From contig JAMPIT010000348.1 in assembly GCA_026261815.1 (NCBI GenBank), forward strand, positions 960,830 to 1,024,829: a DNA stretch of 64,000 bases, read 5' to 3'. The stretch's first letter is position 1; every line of letters begins with the position of its first letter. Of this stretch, positions 33,766 through 44,592 are shown one piece after another. The DNA is from Monarcha castaneiventris obscurior (Eukaryota; Chordata; Aves; Passeriformes; Monarchidae). Position numbers and translations under genes: made by a program. The notes beneath the pieces were generated by a model. That model did not search any database. It was not told where the DNA came from and was given only the letters and a program-made list of their open reading frames with translations.

Positions 33766-34446
33766 TTGATCAGGTAGGTTGGCTCTCTGCGCAGGTAGAG
33801 CTAGTTGGTCTGCTCTCCTGTTGCCCTCAGCAATGAAGCCTGGCAGCTCAGTCTCTGACCTCACGTGCATCACATAATATGGTTGCTTTTGGTGGGAGAG
33901 TAAATATACCAACTTCGAAAGCAAGCGATAGATCAACAAGTTGTTGACTTCTTTTAGCATTGAATTTTCTGCTTTAGAGACAATTCCCGCAACGTAGGCC
34001 GAATCGGTGACCAAATTGAAAGGTTCTGCAAACCTCTCAAACGCTCTGACCGCGGCTGCAAGCTCTGCAACTTGTGGTGAGCCTTGGACAATCTGCACAT
34101 CAGACTCCCACTTCTGTGTGCAGGGATCTCTCCAAGTCCTTACTGACTTGTGAGATCGTCGTGAGCCATCGGTGAAAACTGTCAGTGCGTTTAAAGGTTT
34201 TGCACTTTGGTTGGCTTTAGGAATGATCTTAAAGGCCGAACTGAATAATTTGTGTTTCGGCTGGTGAATGGAAATTTGGCCTGGGTAACTGTCTAGAGCG
34301 TACTGGAGATGAACATTGTTTTGAATTAAATTCTCCAAAGCCTCTGCTGTAAGAGGGAGGTGAATGCACGTGAACTCACACCCATCCAAGGCACGCATAC
34401 GAGATCTTGCTTTGGTTATGAGCTGCACCATGAAGTTTTGTGGCAT
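33652..34446 (-). pseudogene. Class II provirus RT connection and RNase H
   Basis: An open 264-codon stretch. RNase H residues are visible: TVFTDGSRRS (Asp), VAELAAAVRAFE (Glu), LVTDSAYVAG (Asp) and GNRRADQLA (Asp). Its last 30 codons are out of frame with the integrase finger, marking a frameshift near 33740. Confidence 0.85.
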
Positions 34447-34687
34447 TGTGATGCTTTTGGATGGTTGGTGCTAGAGGAAAACCCACTCTATTATCAGAAG
34501 AGGATCCCTCTGCACCTTATCCTATTGAAAGATCAACCCGTGCAAATGAGACATTGACCCTACAATGATGAATTGGAAATGAAGGTCTGGGTCGTAGCGG
34601 TGTGCTTGTCTGGATGTTAGAGCAGCCTGTACCTTATCGATGGAGCATCTCACCTCCAGTGTCAGCTGTCTTGGGGAATTAAGGTCG

Positions 34688-35574
34688 TCATTGCCTCTCA
34701 GTAGATTGAGCCAAGTCCTCTGTTGTCAGTCCCAGCAGGGGCCTCACCCAATTGATGGAACCACAGAGCTGGTGAAGCTCCTGCAAAGTCTTTGGATTGT
34801 CAATTATTTTGAGTTCTTGTGGGACAATTGTCCTTTCCGAAACCAATAAGCCCAGATACCTCCAAGGGCTGTTCCTTCGGACCTTCTCATGCTGTATTTC
34901 AAATATCTTGGATTGCAGTGCCTCCACAACTTTCTCCAATGTCCAGTCTAGACAGTTTTGGTTTGGAGAGCAGATCAGGATGTCATCCATGTAGTGCAGT
35001 ATGAGGGACCTTTCTTCAGTTCTCCAAACCGGGGGACAGAACTTTGACAACGAACCACTGGCAGATGGTTGGGCTGTTCTTCATGCCCTATGGCAACACC
35101 CGCCAGTGGTAGCGCTGCATGGGGGCTTCCCTGTTCAAAGAAGGAACAGAGAAGGCAAACCTAGGTGCATCGGTCGGGTCTTAGGGGGATCTGGAAAAAG
35201 CAGTCCTTGATGTCAATTACTGGGCATTTCCAGCCCCTAGGAAGCATAGAGGGTGAAGGTATTCCTGGTTGCAGGGGTCCCATGTCCTCAATTACATCAT
35301 TAATTCGCCGCAAATCGTGGAGGAGCTGCCACTGGTTTCTCCCCTTTTTCTTGATAACAAAACCCAGGGAGTTCCAGGGGCTAGTAGATGGTTCAGTATT
35401 TCCCTTTTTAAGTTGCTTGTCCACGAGGGCGTGGAGTGCGCTTAATTTCTCCTTGTGTAGAGGCCACTGATCCACCCAAATAGGTGTATTTGTTTTCCAG
35501 TTTAATTTTTGGGTGGGGCATTCCGCAGTGGCGTCTAGGGAAAATCCCGAGGAGTCCCGAGGAGATACCTCCAT
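34688..35574 (-). pseudogene. Class II provirus reverse transcriptase
   Basis: The fingers and palm run from 35574 to 35161: SPWNSLGFVIKKK, LLHDLRRIND and VIDIKDCFFQIPL (first Asp). A frame break near 35160 is followed by a second open part (35050-34688) with the catalytic YMDD (complement of 34982-34993) and a GLLVSERTIVPQ thumb region. The SPWNSLG and YMDD style is typical of beta- and alpharetroviruses. Confidence 0.88.
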
Positions 35575-36080
35575 TCAGGTTCCCCATTGGGACATGAGGT
35601 CCCTGCCCCATAATGTAAAACCGGAGTTAGTAACAAAGGGACAAATGGAAGCCACTCGCCCTTCCGGCCCCTCTATTTGAATAACGTCTCTGCTCCTATG
35701 AGCTGGAACAGATTCACCCACACCCAAAATGAGGCCATCCTTGGTCTGCAACTCCCATTGTAACAGCCACTCTTTTTTTGAGATTACCGTTATGTCTGCC
35801 CCCATATCCATCATACCTTCAATGTGGACATTGGAGTTGTTGACAACTGATGATGGGTCTTTCGTCTCCTACAAGCTGTGTCCAGGAGACTCGCGGAGAG
35901 AGAGGCACTGGTTGCGGGTGTAACAAGGCCTGGGTGATCGGGTACTGTCTTGGTAGGAAAAAGGGAGGGAAACAGCATTTTAAAACAAGGCGAAACTTTC
36001 CCTCAGTGTCTTTCTGTGTGATGGTCGGGATCACTTCAACTTCTGGAGGTGTAGTGTGTGGATCCCCATCACAAAAATTG
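35575..36080 (-). pseudogene. Class II provirus protease with mutated active site
   Basis: The - strand reads GMMDMGADITVIS where retroviral proteases have D-T-G: the Thr codon is ATG (35803-35805 complement), one C-to-T step from ACG at a CpG. Flap and helix regions follow to 35575, with a GRDLMSQWG end motif. 35819-36080 is a further open stretch on this strand without a motif I recognise. Confidence 0.75.
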
Positions 36081-36289
36081 TTCACTTGTTTACCTCTTTT
36101 GAGGTAACAACTGGAATGGAATATGTTTGCGTCATGTCCATATGTAAATAGTCTATGATATTTACAGTAAGTCTTTTTGCGGCTCCATCATTTCTGTCTT
36201 CACGCGGGGGCACTGTGTCGCACTGGCTTGTCAGTTTCCCGGCTTCCCGTTCACTGCACTCAACCCTGCTGCCCTCTGTTGATCTGTGG

Positions 36290-37757
36290 GGACACACTTG
36301 GGGAGGTTGTGAATTGGAGCGGGGGCGCGACAATATTTTGTGGAATGGCCTTTTCGGCCACACCTTTGACATGTATATTCAGGTCATGGTATAAAGACTG
36401 CTTTAGGTTTCTCCTTCTCCATAACTCCCACAATGGTTCCCCCCTTCTTTTTAAAGGATTCTGACTCCACAGGGACTTGCCGCGCACAGGCATCTATCAT
36501 TTGTTGAACAGTAGGAGGTGGACTATGGGGAAGTGAATTAATAACTCTTTTGCACATTTCGTTTGCATTTGTTCTGGCTAATTCTCTTAACATTTGATTT
36601 TGTAAAGTTGGATCTTCAGTTTGTTTAATAATTGCCACCTTCAACCGATCAACAAAATCCATGAAACTCATTTGAAGCCTGTTTGATGTTAGTATAATTC
36701 ATGGTAACAAGGGATTTAGATGGTAACATAAGCATTACCCGTTCAGCTGCTCCCTGTACAATATCAAGAACTGGTTTAGGTACCTGTTGCACCTGATCCT
36801 GCGGTTTAGCCAATTGATTTTCCCCAAAAAGGTCATCAAGTGTTAAGTGCGCATTGTTTGGATCGCATATCAGCAATGGAAACTCCTGGGTAAGATGCCT
36901 CTTCCACATCGGCTCCCATAGTAGGAACCCTGATGGGGAAAGAAGGCATGACATAATCTTGCGGATGTCATGGGGGACGAAAATATTAGTAGTAAAAGTA
37001 GCATTGAAAAAACTTTTAAAATATTCATGGTCTCTCCCATGCTCCTTATGTATTCTGCAAAGGTCCTTTAAAATGGAGAAATCAAGGGGTTTCCATTGCG
37101 GATTTTGTCCAGTTCGATTGTGCTGTATTGGTGTGGCGAAGGGATTCAGATCACCTTGTGTGTCAGAATCAAAGATGGCCTCCCTTCCGGCCTCCACACC
37201 ATGGGAACCAGAAGGGGAGGCATGGGAACCTGGTTCACTTCCGGTCTCAAGGCCATGGGAACTAAAATGGAAGCCAGAGCTAAGTGGGGGAGGAGAAAGG
37301 GAGGCGTCACGGGGGAGGGGAAAGAGTGGGAGGGGTTAGGGTGAAGAACTTCTGGGGAGGGAAAAAATGGGTTCCGAGAGGATGAGGGAAAGGGATTATG
37401 GGAAGAAGAAAGGGTTTTCGCGCACTCAACCATGCGGTCGGCGCCATTTTGTGAACTGTGAGGTTTAACTAGGGAAGAGGGAGAGGAAATTGGATTCGGG
37501 GAAGGATTCGAGACAGCATGGCCAGTGCTGTCGCGACCAGGGAGCCGAGAAAGTTGTAAGGGGACAGGAGGCGGATGGGGATTCTGAGCCTGAATGCTTT
37601 TTTCTCCCTTCGGTTTTCTTGGCTTTGAGGATGGGGGTTTTGGGGAGGAGGGATTGGGATCAGGGGGACAAGGAGAACTGGGGGAAACAGAAACCTTTTC
37701 TTTTACTTTCTTCACTATATCTAAAGCACTTTTTATTAAAATCAAAACTCCACCCAT
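36290..37757 (-). pseudogene. Class II provirus gag
   Basis: ATG at 37755-37757 (complement) starts MGGVLILIKSALD, with Gly2 fitting N-myristoylation for membrane targeting, then a long Pro/Ser-rich region to about 37150. The capsid part is in another frame (37197-36649, e.g. FSILKDLCRIHKEHG). The next frame (36671-36384) has the major homology region (SFMDFVDRLKVAI). Then comes a zinc knuckle CQRCGRKGHSTKYC near 36330-36372. There are at least two frame breaks. Confidence 0.82.
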
Positions 37758-38136
37758 TACTGTGGGTAAAAGGAAAAACTAAACAGAAACCCAGGGGCCA
37801 GAAAAGAAAGGGCAGTTGTTGCCGCAATTTACCCTCCAAAGCGAAAGGTGGGTCTTATGCATAGAAATTGCAGGACTCCAAGAGAATCGCTGGAAAGCTG
37901 GCCACTGGAACAAAACTCCGCAGCGAAGGTCTCCTGGGGGGAAGGACTGATCCTCTGGATGGCAAATCACGGTAGGGAGCAAAAGGAGGTTGTCAGTCCG
38001 CCTCTCGGAGCACCCCTCCCTAGAACGGAGTGTGCTGCAACAAGAGGGAAGCAGCAGCCAAAGACTCAACTCCTGGAGACAAGCTGCCAGGGAATTCTTT
38101 CCAAAAGACCGTGCTGGTGCAGCAAACGCAGCAGCA
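37758..38136 (-). other. Class II provirus 5' leader
   Basis: The region between the primer site and the gag ATG, expected to hold splice donor and packaging signals. No ORF of note is visible, and I cannot define the signals by eye. Confidence 0.5.
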
Positions 38137-38154
38137 GTCCCTGTTCAGGCGCCA
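38137..38154 (-). promoter_or_regulatory. tRNA-Lys primer-binding site
   Basis: TGGCGCCTGAACAGGGAC on the - strand matches the tRNA-Lys3 primer site at 17 of 18 positions (T for C at position 8). It sits two bases from the 5' LTR. Confidence 0.9.
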
Positions 38155-38156
38155 TT

Positions 38157-38727
38157 TCTCACTGCTGCCCACATTCGGGTTCCGCCTCAGGAGCACGGCT
38201 CCCGTGCGGAGGCGTCAGCGAGCTGCCTGGCAGTTCGCCGACTGTACCAAGGCTTCCGATGTTCGGGGGTGTGCTGGTCTAGGGACAGGCTCGCAACCCG
38301 CAGAGGCTTGGTGGAACAAACCCTGCGTGCCCAGGAATAAAGGAGACGGGAGAGGGTCTCTGTGTGAAGTCCAGAGGGTTTATTCTCCAGAGGGACAGGG
38401 ACAGAGACACCCCAAGCTGGGCTCGGGCAGTAGGTTTCATAGTAGGAGGGTCCAGGGAGGAGGAAGGGAAAACAGCCAGTAGGGAAATGGTATGGCAATG
38501 ACAGCTAGACATAACATCCAATTGTTTTAAAATGTAGGAGGGATTACAGCAGAACAACCAATAAGGAAACAAACCAGGGAGAACTTTCTGGAAAATAAGG
38601 TGCGGCTTAGACAGGGGTGACACCTTCAGACGTCCCCTCAGATTCAGAGTCGCTTGACCATTGGAGGGCAAGGACTTGATGTGCATTTGATTGCCACAGC
38701 CCACTTGGGGGCTGAATCGCCACAGCA
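38157..38727 (-). mobile_element. 5' LTR of the class II provirus
   Basis: 571 bp, pair of 31117-31684. It begins TGCTGTGGCGATTC on the - strand; AATAAA is the complement of 38379-38384. Confidence 0.9.
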
Positions 38728-38733
38728 AAATAC
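38728..38733. other. Target-site duplication, right copy (AAATAC)
   Basis: Identical to 31111-31116. Confidence 0.85.
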
Positions 38734-38964
38734 GAAACCTTTTGTTGAATCTCACAGTGTTTATTCCCAAGAAAAGAAGGCTTCTCTTAGTTCTAGCTCT
38801 CCTTTGTGCTCATAGATGACAAACTCACTTGCCTTGGTACCTGTTCTCTTCTGGTCTCTGTCTCCTCTGAACGTATCTCCCTGTGGCTACTTTCCTGTCA
38901 AGAGATCTCTCCAAGGACCTGTAGAAAATCTGCACTGGCCATCTGTGCTGCAGAGCTGCCTGTC

Positions 38965-39003
38965 TTGTTGCTGTTGTTGTTGTTGCTGCTGTTGCTGTTG
39001 TTA
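38965..39003. repeat. (TTG/CTG)n short tandem repeat
   Basis: About twelve trinucleotide units of GTT with CTG interruptions in the intron before exon 39116. Confidence 0.85.
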
Positions 39004-39115
39004 CCCAGCTTACCACAAAGGGCTCAGAGCCCCAGACAGTGGGGCTGTCTTTTGTATCTCCTGGAAGGTGGCATCTCTGCTTTAAAGTGAGCATCTTGCA
39101 TTTTGTTTCTCTCAG

Positions 39116-41384
39116 GGAAAATGGTGAGCATGGAAAATCCCATCATGAAATACACTGAACTGGAAAATAGCAGCAGCAGGTGAGTCCAACCATAGTTACT
39201 TCTACAAAATCATGGGCCAGGAGTTTTGCTGCTGGAATATCTATCAAATATGAAGTCAGGCAAGTTGCAAACATTTTCAGACACTGGGGCTGGATTTTCC
39301 AATCTCTCAGTGCTGATCAGAATTTCTAAGTGTGGTCAGAAGGCACTGTCAAAGACACCTCCATGCTGCCACAGTCTTGCCTGCAGCAAGGAACAGGAGT
39401 TGGAAGATCTCCTGTCTCTCATTGTCCACTTGCTTTCCCTCTGGATAGCTTGGTGTTCGCCCAGGAAACCAAGCAGCCCTTCTGAAGGACTAGTTAAGTC
39501 TCTTTCTGGCGGCCAGTGTTGGGCAAAGCTGCCCCCAGGCTCGGGAACCTTGCCTTGAGGGTGCCAATGAACAGGCTGCTAAGCACCGATGGCTAAGGGG
39601 CAAAGGAAGAGAGAGACTCCCAGGGAACGGTCCAACAAGGTTTATTGCCAAACCAGGGAAAGGGAAATCTCCGAGGGTCCAGGGCTTTGACAGGGGGATT
39701 TAAGGGGAAGAGAAAGGGGTGGGGAAGGGCCTCTCGGCCAATGGGGTACAGGCAGAAAGGCATGTACAAACACTTAAACACCAATCGAACATAGCTCAAG
39801 GGGAGGGCCTTCCCCAACAGCCAATCACAACCTGCTCTTATGAGAACCTTCTAGAACCAGGGGTGGTATTTTACTCTGCTTCCCCACCCATGGACACACC
39901 CTCAGACTCTGACTCATCGGCCCATTGGATAGCCAGAGCCTGATGAGCGGGAGCAGGCCACAACCCACTGGGTGGGGGCACAACCACATCCCTTCTGTGG
40001 GACACCTGTGTGTTAATTTCCTTAGTAGTTTTATATGTCTCAAAATCATAGGGCCACACCAATGAAAGTAGAAGAATCTTGCTTGCCTGAAAGAGCAGCT
40101 TACCCTCTGGTAGCTGTCAGATAACAGTTCTCAGGAACAGCTCTTTCCAAGAGTTTGTTGAACGAGATACTCAGTGGTCAGGATTAGAACCACACAGTTT
40201 AGAAACTGAAACCCGAGATAAAAGAATAAGCTCTGTTTTTGAGCTGAGGCACTAAACACCAAAGCTTCAGGAACAGGCCCAGTGCCCATGCACTTGAGAG
40301 GAAAATGCATCATGTGCCCTCTAGCAGACCCCTCATGCATCCTGCAGGTTTTAGGCACTTACAGCAGAGATGTCTTGACTGGGCTGGCTTTCACTCCGAG
40401 ATCTGAACGGCTTCTCCTTTCTTTGCTGCTGTTTTGTTTCTGGGGGTTTCTTTGGAGATGTTTGTAGAGCACTCGACACTGCCACAGGAGGAGAGGTAAA
40501 TGTCAACAGCCCCCACAGATTCTGCAGCTCTCGAGGGCTTTCCCCTCTGGTGTGAGCTGTGGCTGGAGCTTTGGGGCACTGGTAGAGCTGTGTTGCAAAG
40601 GCACAAGAAGCGCGGACTGGTGCTGGCCTGCAAAATGCATTTGGGACAGTCTCTGTCCTTCTCAGCTGCCAGAAGGAAGGCAAGGAGGGCGGAAGCTCCT
40701 TTCGGAGAAGGAGGCGCTCACTCACTCTCAATGGCTAAAACAAAGGTGGTGCCTTAGAGCATCTCACTGCTCATTGGAGCTACAGCTTCAGAGTCCTGAA
40801 TTCTCATTTCTGGCTGCCAGCAAATACCTCTGAATCTTACTGGTAGTTCCTTAGCCACCTGCAGTGCTGCACTTGGGAACTATAGGTAATGAGAGATCTG
40901 CAAGGCATCCCTAAAAGCCCTAAGCCCTGCTTATAGCCCAGGATGTATCCATAGAGGTCCAAGGCTTGGATTACTTCCTTGCATCCCAGACAGAGCAGCA
41001 GAGAGTGTGGGCAGAGCTTTGTGGGTGATATCTGAGACACCTTTGTTAGCAAGTGGACAAGGCAAAACGTCAGTGGCTGCATGTCCTGTAACTGCCTCCA
41101 AGTGAGAGGAGAAACGGGCTGTTGGAATGTCAGTTCCTAATTTCTCCTGTGTCTAATCACCAGGCACTTTGGCACAGCTCGGCTATGTCATTCCAAAATA
41201 ACTCGCTCCGTGTGCATTGTGGTCTCGTGCCACTGACTTCTCAAGGTACTGATTTTCAATGTCATTTTAGGTGGCCATAAAGAAAATAAATCTTTGAGGA
41301 CCGAGGAGAAAGGAAGTAACAGGAAATGAACTCATTGTGATGAAAGTGAGTAAGAACCCCAACATTGTGAACTACTTAAGACAG
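39116..41384 (+). pseudogene. PAK-like gene, kinase N-lobe exons
   Basis: Exon 39116-39179 (acceptor ttctctcag, donor gtgagt) encodes KMVSMENPIMKYTELE, the strand just before the glycine-rich loop. About 40443-40495 encodes GGFFGDVCRALDTATGGE, the loop and next strand; its expected acceptor AG reads GG, so the exon would be skipped. 41271-41384 encodes VAIKKINL with the ATP-binding Lys kept, then TGA 41295-41297, then NELIVMKVSKNPNIVNYL, which holds the helix-C Glu. One extra A near its end shifts the frame before the next exon. The loop has lost its first Gly. Confidence 0.72.
39520..39996 (-). mobile_element. Solo LTR related to the class II provirus LTR
   Basis: Its architecture and several blocks match the provirus LTR on the same strand: GCTGCCCCCAGGCTCGGGAACC at the low end, AATAAACC (complement near 39640), GACTCATCGGCCCATTGG against the provirus GTCGCTTGACCATTGG, and GGCCACAACCCACTGGGTGGGGGC at the high end. 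The ends are estimated, and no target duplication was confirmed. It lies in the intron after exon 39179. Confidence 0.6.
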
Positions 41385-42047
41385 GTGAGTGGTTGTGGTT
41401 TTATCCCATGAATGTTGGTTTACATACTCAAGCATGCAAGGTTAAAAACCCACTTGGGTCACTGGCAGAAAATAGAGCTGTTAATTATTGGTTAATTATA
41501 ATTTCTCTACTCATCTCCTATTGAAGGGAAGAGAGTGCATTTTGTCTGCATTAATCTTCCCTGGCACACATAGTTTGAAATTTGTTGAAAAACCTGGATC
41601 AGCATTATCTTGCTAAATCAACAGGCTTTAAGTTCACTGCCTCCATGTTGTTTTGAGGCTTGATTTTTTCAAGTGTTTCAAGTGCTGATGAACCATCCTG
41701 GAGAGGATTTCCCTTGGATTGTTGCCCCTCTTTTCCATTTCTGTGCATGCCAGGAAGACTAGGTGCTTATTTCCAGAACCACCATGTGTGACAGGTTTTT
41801 TATTTGGGCTGTTACTAAACTGCATTTTTTGCTTGCTGGCCATCTAGGACATCTCCTTTTTCACAGATGTGCCTTTCTCCTGGAGGCTGCACAGATTGCA
41901 AACACTGCACAGCCTAGAGGGAATGTCTATTCCTTTTGTTCTGTCCTCATTTCAAAAGGACCCGGAAACAAGAATCAACCATTGTCTTTTCCAAACAGCA
42001 ACACAGCCATGTGTGTTCATCTCCACGCCCTTGTTTCCTTCCTTCAG

Positions 42048-44005
42048 TTACCTTGTGGGTACGCAACTTTGGCTGGTTATGGAGTACGTGGACAGAGGCA
42101 CTCTGAGTGATGTCATCAGCAAGATCTACCTGTGTGAAGACAAGACGGCAACCATCAGTCGGTAGGTCAGGGATCCTGTGGTGGCCGGTGAACATATATT
42201 GTGTTGGGCTGATCTATCCCAGTTTGAATTCCCCGGTTGTCTGTCAGACTGGTCACTCCCCCAGAGCTCTCCCATTGATCCCCACTCCCTGGTCCCACCT
42301 TCCCCCTGGCCTGAATTAGCCATGCTGTTCGTATTTGCCTCTACACTCTCCGACAGTGAAGATGCAATGAAATCCTCCTGCCGGAATTGCAAGCAGATAC
42401 CCTTCCTGACTCTGTCACTGACTGAATACTGAATTACAGTATTAGATTCCACCTGTGCTTCCTTCCAATGGCATGGGCAGGATTGTCTGGGAAACGGGCT
42501 CAGAACAGGAGGGATTCCATGTGCCAAGCTTTGTTTCTGTGTTGCTGCTATGCTATGGGGAAACAAGAGCAGCTCAGGTGAACTGTGTGGCAGTGTGCCT
42601 GCACTCACTGTACTCTGTTCTTGTACTCTTATCTCCTGCTGTTGTATTCTCACTCTGTCTCTTGTATTTGCTGTTCTCCACCTTGCCTCTAAATGTTTGC
42701 CTGGAGCCTCTCTGCACTGCACTCCTTGCCTGTAAAAGCAAAGGTGCTGGTGGCAGGATTTGAAACTAATAGCAAAGAAAAGAGAGACTCATTTCTCACA
42801 GTCCTCAGCTGAAAAGGACAGTAGTGCACCCAAAATGCTGTTTGCTTCTGAAAGGTGACTCATGTGATACTTCCAAGTCTGTGCTGAGGCCAGCAATAAA
42901 ACCTTTGCCATGCAGCCTCGCACCCAAAACTGACCCACTTCACACCTAAGGGAAGGACTTCTTTCATGGCAAACTCTCGTTTGTCCTCTGGATGGAGAGA
43001 GCACATCCACTGCAGCAGCAGTCATTCTGGCTGGTTTGCAGGGGGCAGTCTAGAACAGCAGTTGCTGTTGCTCTTTCAAAAGCTGACATGCCTTCCCTTA
43101 GAAAGGTAGTGTTGGAGCAGCAAGCTCTTCCTCTTGATGGCACCGTGTTCTGCCATTACTCACCATTCCCATGGAAAGGGAATCTTTTAGAGCTGTTTCC
43201 TTTCTTGTGTGCTGAAATCACATCACTAATTTTTGCCCTCCTCTGTCTGTTTTCTCTCTCAGTGCCTGCAAGGACTGGATTTTCTTCATTTCAAACCACA
43301 TGGTCCACCAACATGTAAAGAGCTGCAACATCCTTCTCAGAACTGACGGCTCTGTCAAGCTGGGTCAGTATATTCTTGGTCAGGCATGACATTCCGGGCA
43401 TGTGGGGTTTGGGGCTGCTTTTGAGTGACTGCCAGTTCCCCCAAAGTGGTGCTGGTGGCAGTGCAGGGACCCCTGCTGCGAGCTGAGGGCACAGTTGCAA
43501 CGTGCACAGAGGTATCACAAGAACAAGCAGTCAAGACTGGCATAGGTTTGTGTGCGTCCCTTCCAGAAGGAGGGAGCTACAATCTAAAGCTTCAGGAAAA
43601 TAAAGGCCACTGCTGGGGGCAGTGTAAAAAATGTGGGGTTTTTTTGAAGTGGCCAGTTCCATATTTCCTTGGCTAAAGCCCTGAGGAAATAGAGCATGGA
43701 CAGTTTTCCAGCACATTACACAGTGCATTCTGAGACTGAGAGTGGGGAATTCTTTCCTTTGGTTTCCTAATTTGAGCTGGTTTTCACAGTATTTTGTTTT
43801 CTCCTCAGCTGATTTTGGCCTCTTTGCTCAGCTCACCCATGAGCAGAGTAGACAGAGATCAATGCCCAGGATTTCTGGGTGGATGGCACCTGAAGTCATG
43901 ACAGGTCAACCATATGGCCCCAAAGTGGGCATATGGTCTTTCGGCATAGTGGGAATCGAAATGGTGGAACGAGAAGTTCCTCACTGGAATGGAGATCCTG
44001 TCTCG
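42048..44005 (+). pseudogene. PAK-like gene, hinge, catalytic-loop and activation-segment exons
   Basis: 42048-42161 encodes YLVGTQLWLVMEYVDRGTLS, the hinge. 43263-43363 should encode the catalytic loop; one extra T near 43290 breaks the frame, and the loop reads HQHVKSCN where active kinases have HRDxKxxN, so the proton-accepting Asp is gone. 43809-44005 (phase fits) encodes ADFGLFAQL with the Mg-binding DFG kept, WMAPEVMTG with the APE-type motif kept, and GIWSFGIVGIEM with the helix-F Asp replaced by Gly. The splice sites are good. The sequence would at best give a pseudokinase. Confidence 0.75.
42168..42450 (+). repeat. About 290-bp dispersed repeat with terminal hairpin, copy 1
   Basis: Matches the reverse complement of 46850-47165 over its length, including GTCTGTCAGNCTGGTCACTCC and TTGCAAGCANATAC-type blocks. 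It ends with the perfect hairpin AATACTG-AATTA-CAGTATT (42425-42443). It could be a solo LTR or a non-autonomous transposon. It lies just inside the intron after exon 42161. Confidence 0.7.
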
Positions 44006-44394
44006 GTAAGGAGCAAATACTGATCCCGCTTGTCTTTCTCACCAGTCCCACGTTCCGTCTGCCACTGGACAAAATCCCATTGCCATCTGCTGGCACTGCT
44101 TCCACCAAGGTCCCCTTCTAAAAATGGCCCTGCAGCACATCAGCATCTGCTGTAGGTTTGGTTGCATCAGAAGGGCAGTGGCATGTAGCCAGTTCAGAAA
44201 TCTGCCATTTTAGCCTTCAGCCATGCCTGAGGTTTCTCATGTGCTTTTCACACTCTCTTGGAGCTCTGTCTCTGAAGGTCAAGAATTTTTCAGTGGAGAG
44301 TTAGCAGTGTGATACTTTTCCTTTGAAATGCAGGTTGGACCTTCCCAGTTTTATAAACCTTCTATTTTATAGAGAAAGAAAAAATGGAAAGAAA

Positions 44395-44592
44395 AAATGG
44401 AAAAGAAAATGAGAAAAAGAAAAAGAAGAAGAAGAAGAAAAAGAAAAAGAAAAAGAAAAAGAAAAAGAAAAAGAAAAAGAAAAAGAAAAAGAAAAAGAAA
44501 AAGAAAAAGAAAAAGAAAAAGAAAAAGAAAAAGAAAAAGAAAAAGAAAAAGAAAAAGAAAAAAAGAAAAAGAAAAAGAAAAAGAAAAAGGAG
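44395..44592. repeat. (GAAAAA)n polypurine repeat
   Basis: Nearly pure AAAAAG units over about 190 bases, starting with GAAGAAGAAGAA. It lies in a PAK-like intron. The Lys-rich and Phe-rich open frames over it are artefacts. Confidence 0.95.

Larger units (their letters stand above)
31117..38727 (-). mobile_element. Near-complete class II (beta/alpha-like) provirus, antisense in the PAK-like gene
   Basis: 7.6 kb with two LTRs, flanked by the 6-bp duplication AAATAC (31111-31116 and 38728-38733). On the - strand: 5' LTR, tRNA-Lys primer site, gag, protease, pol, env, polypurine tract, 3' LTR. The LTRs differ at roughly two dozen positions plus a 3-base indel in about 570, by eye, many at CpG, so the insertion is fairly recent compared with the rest of the window. 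Every coding region carries at least one frame break. Six-base duplications fit alpha- and betaretroviruses. Confidence 0.92.
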
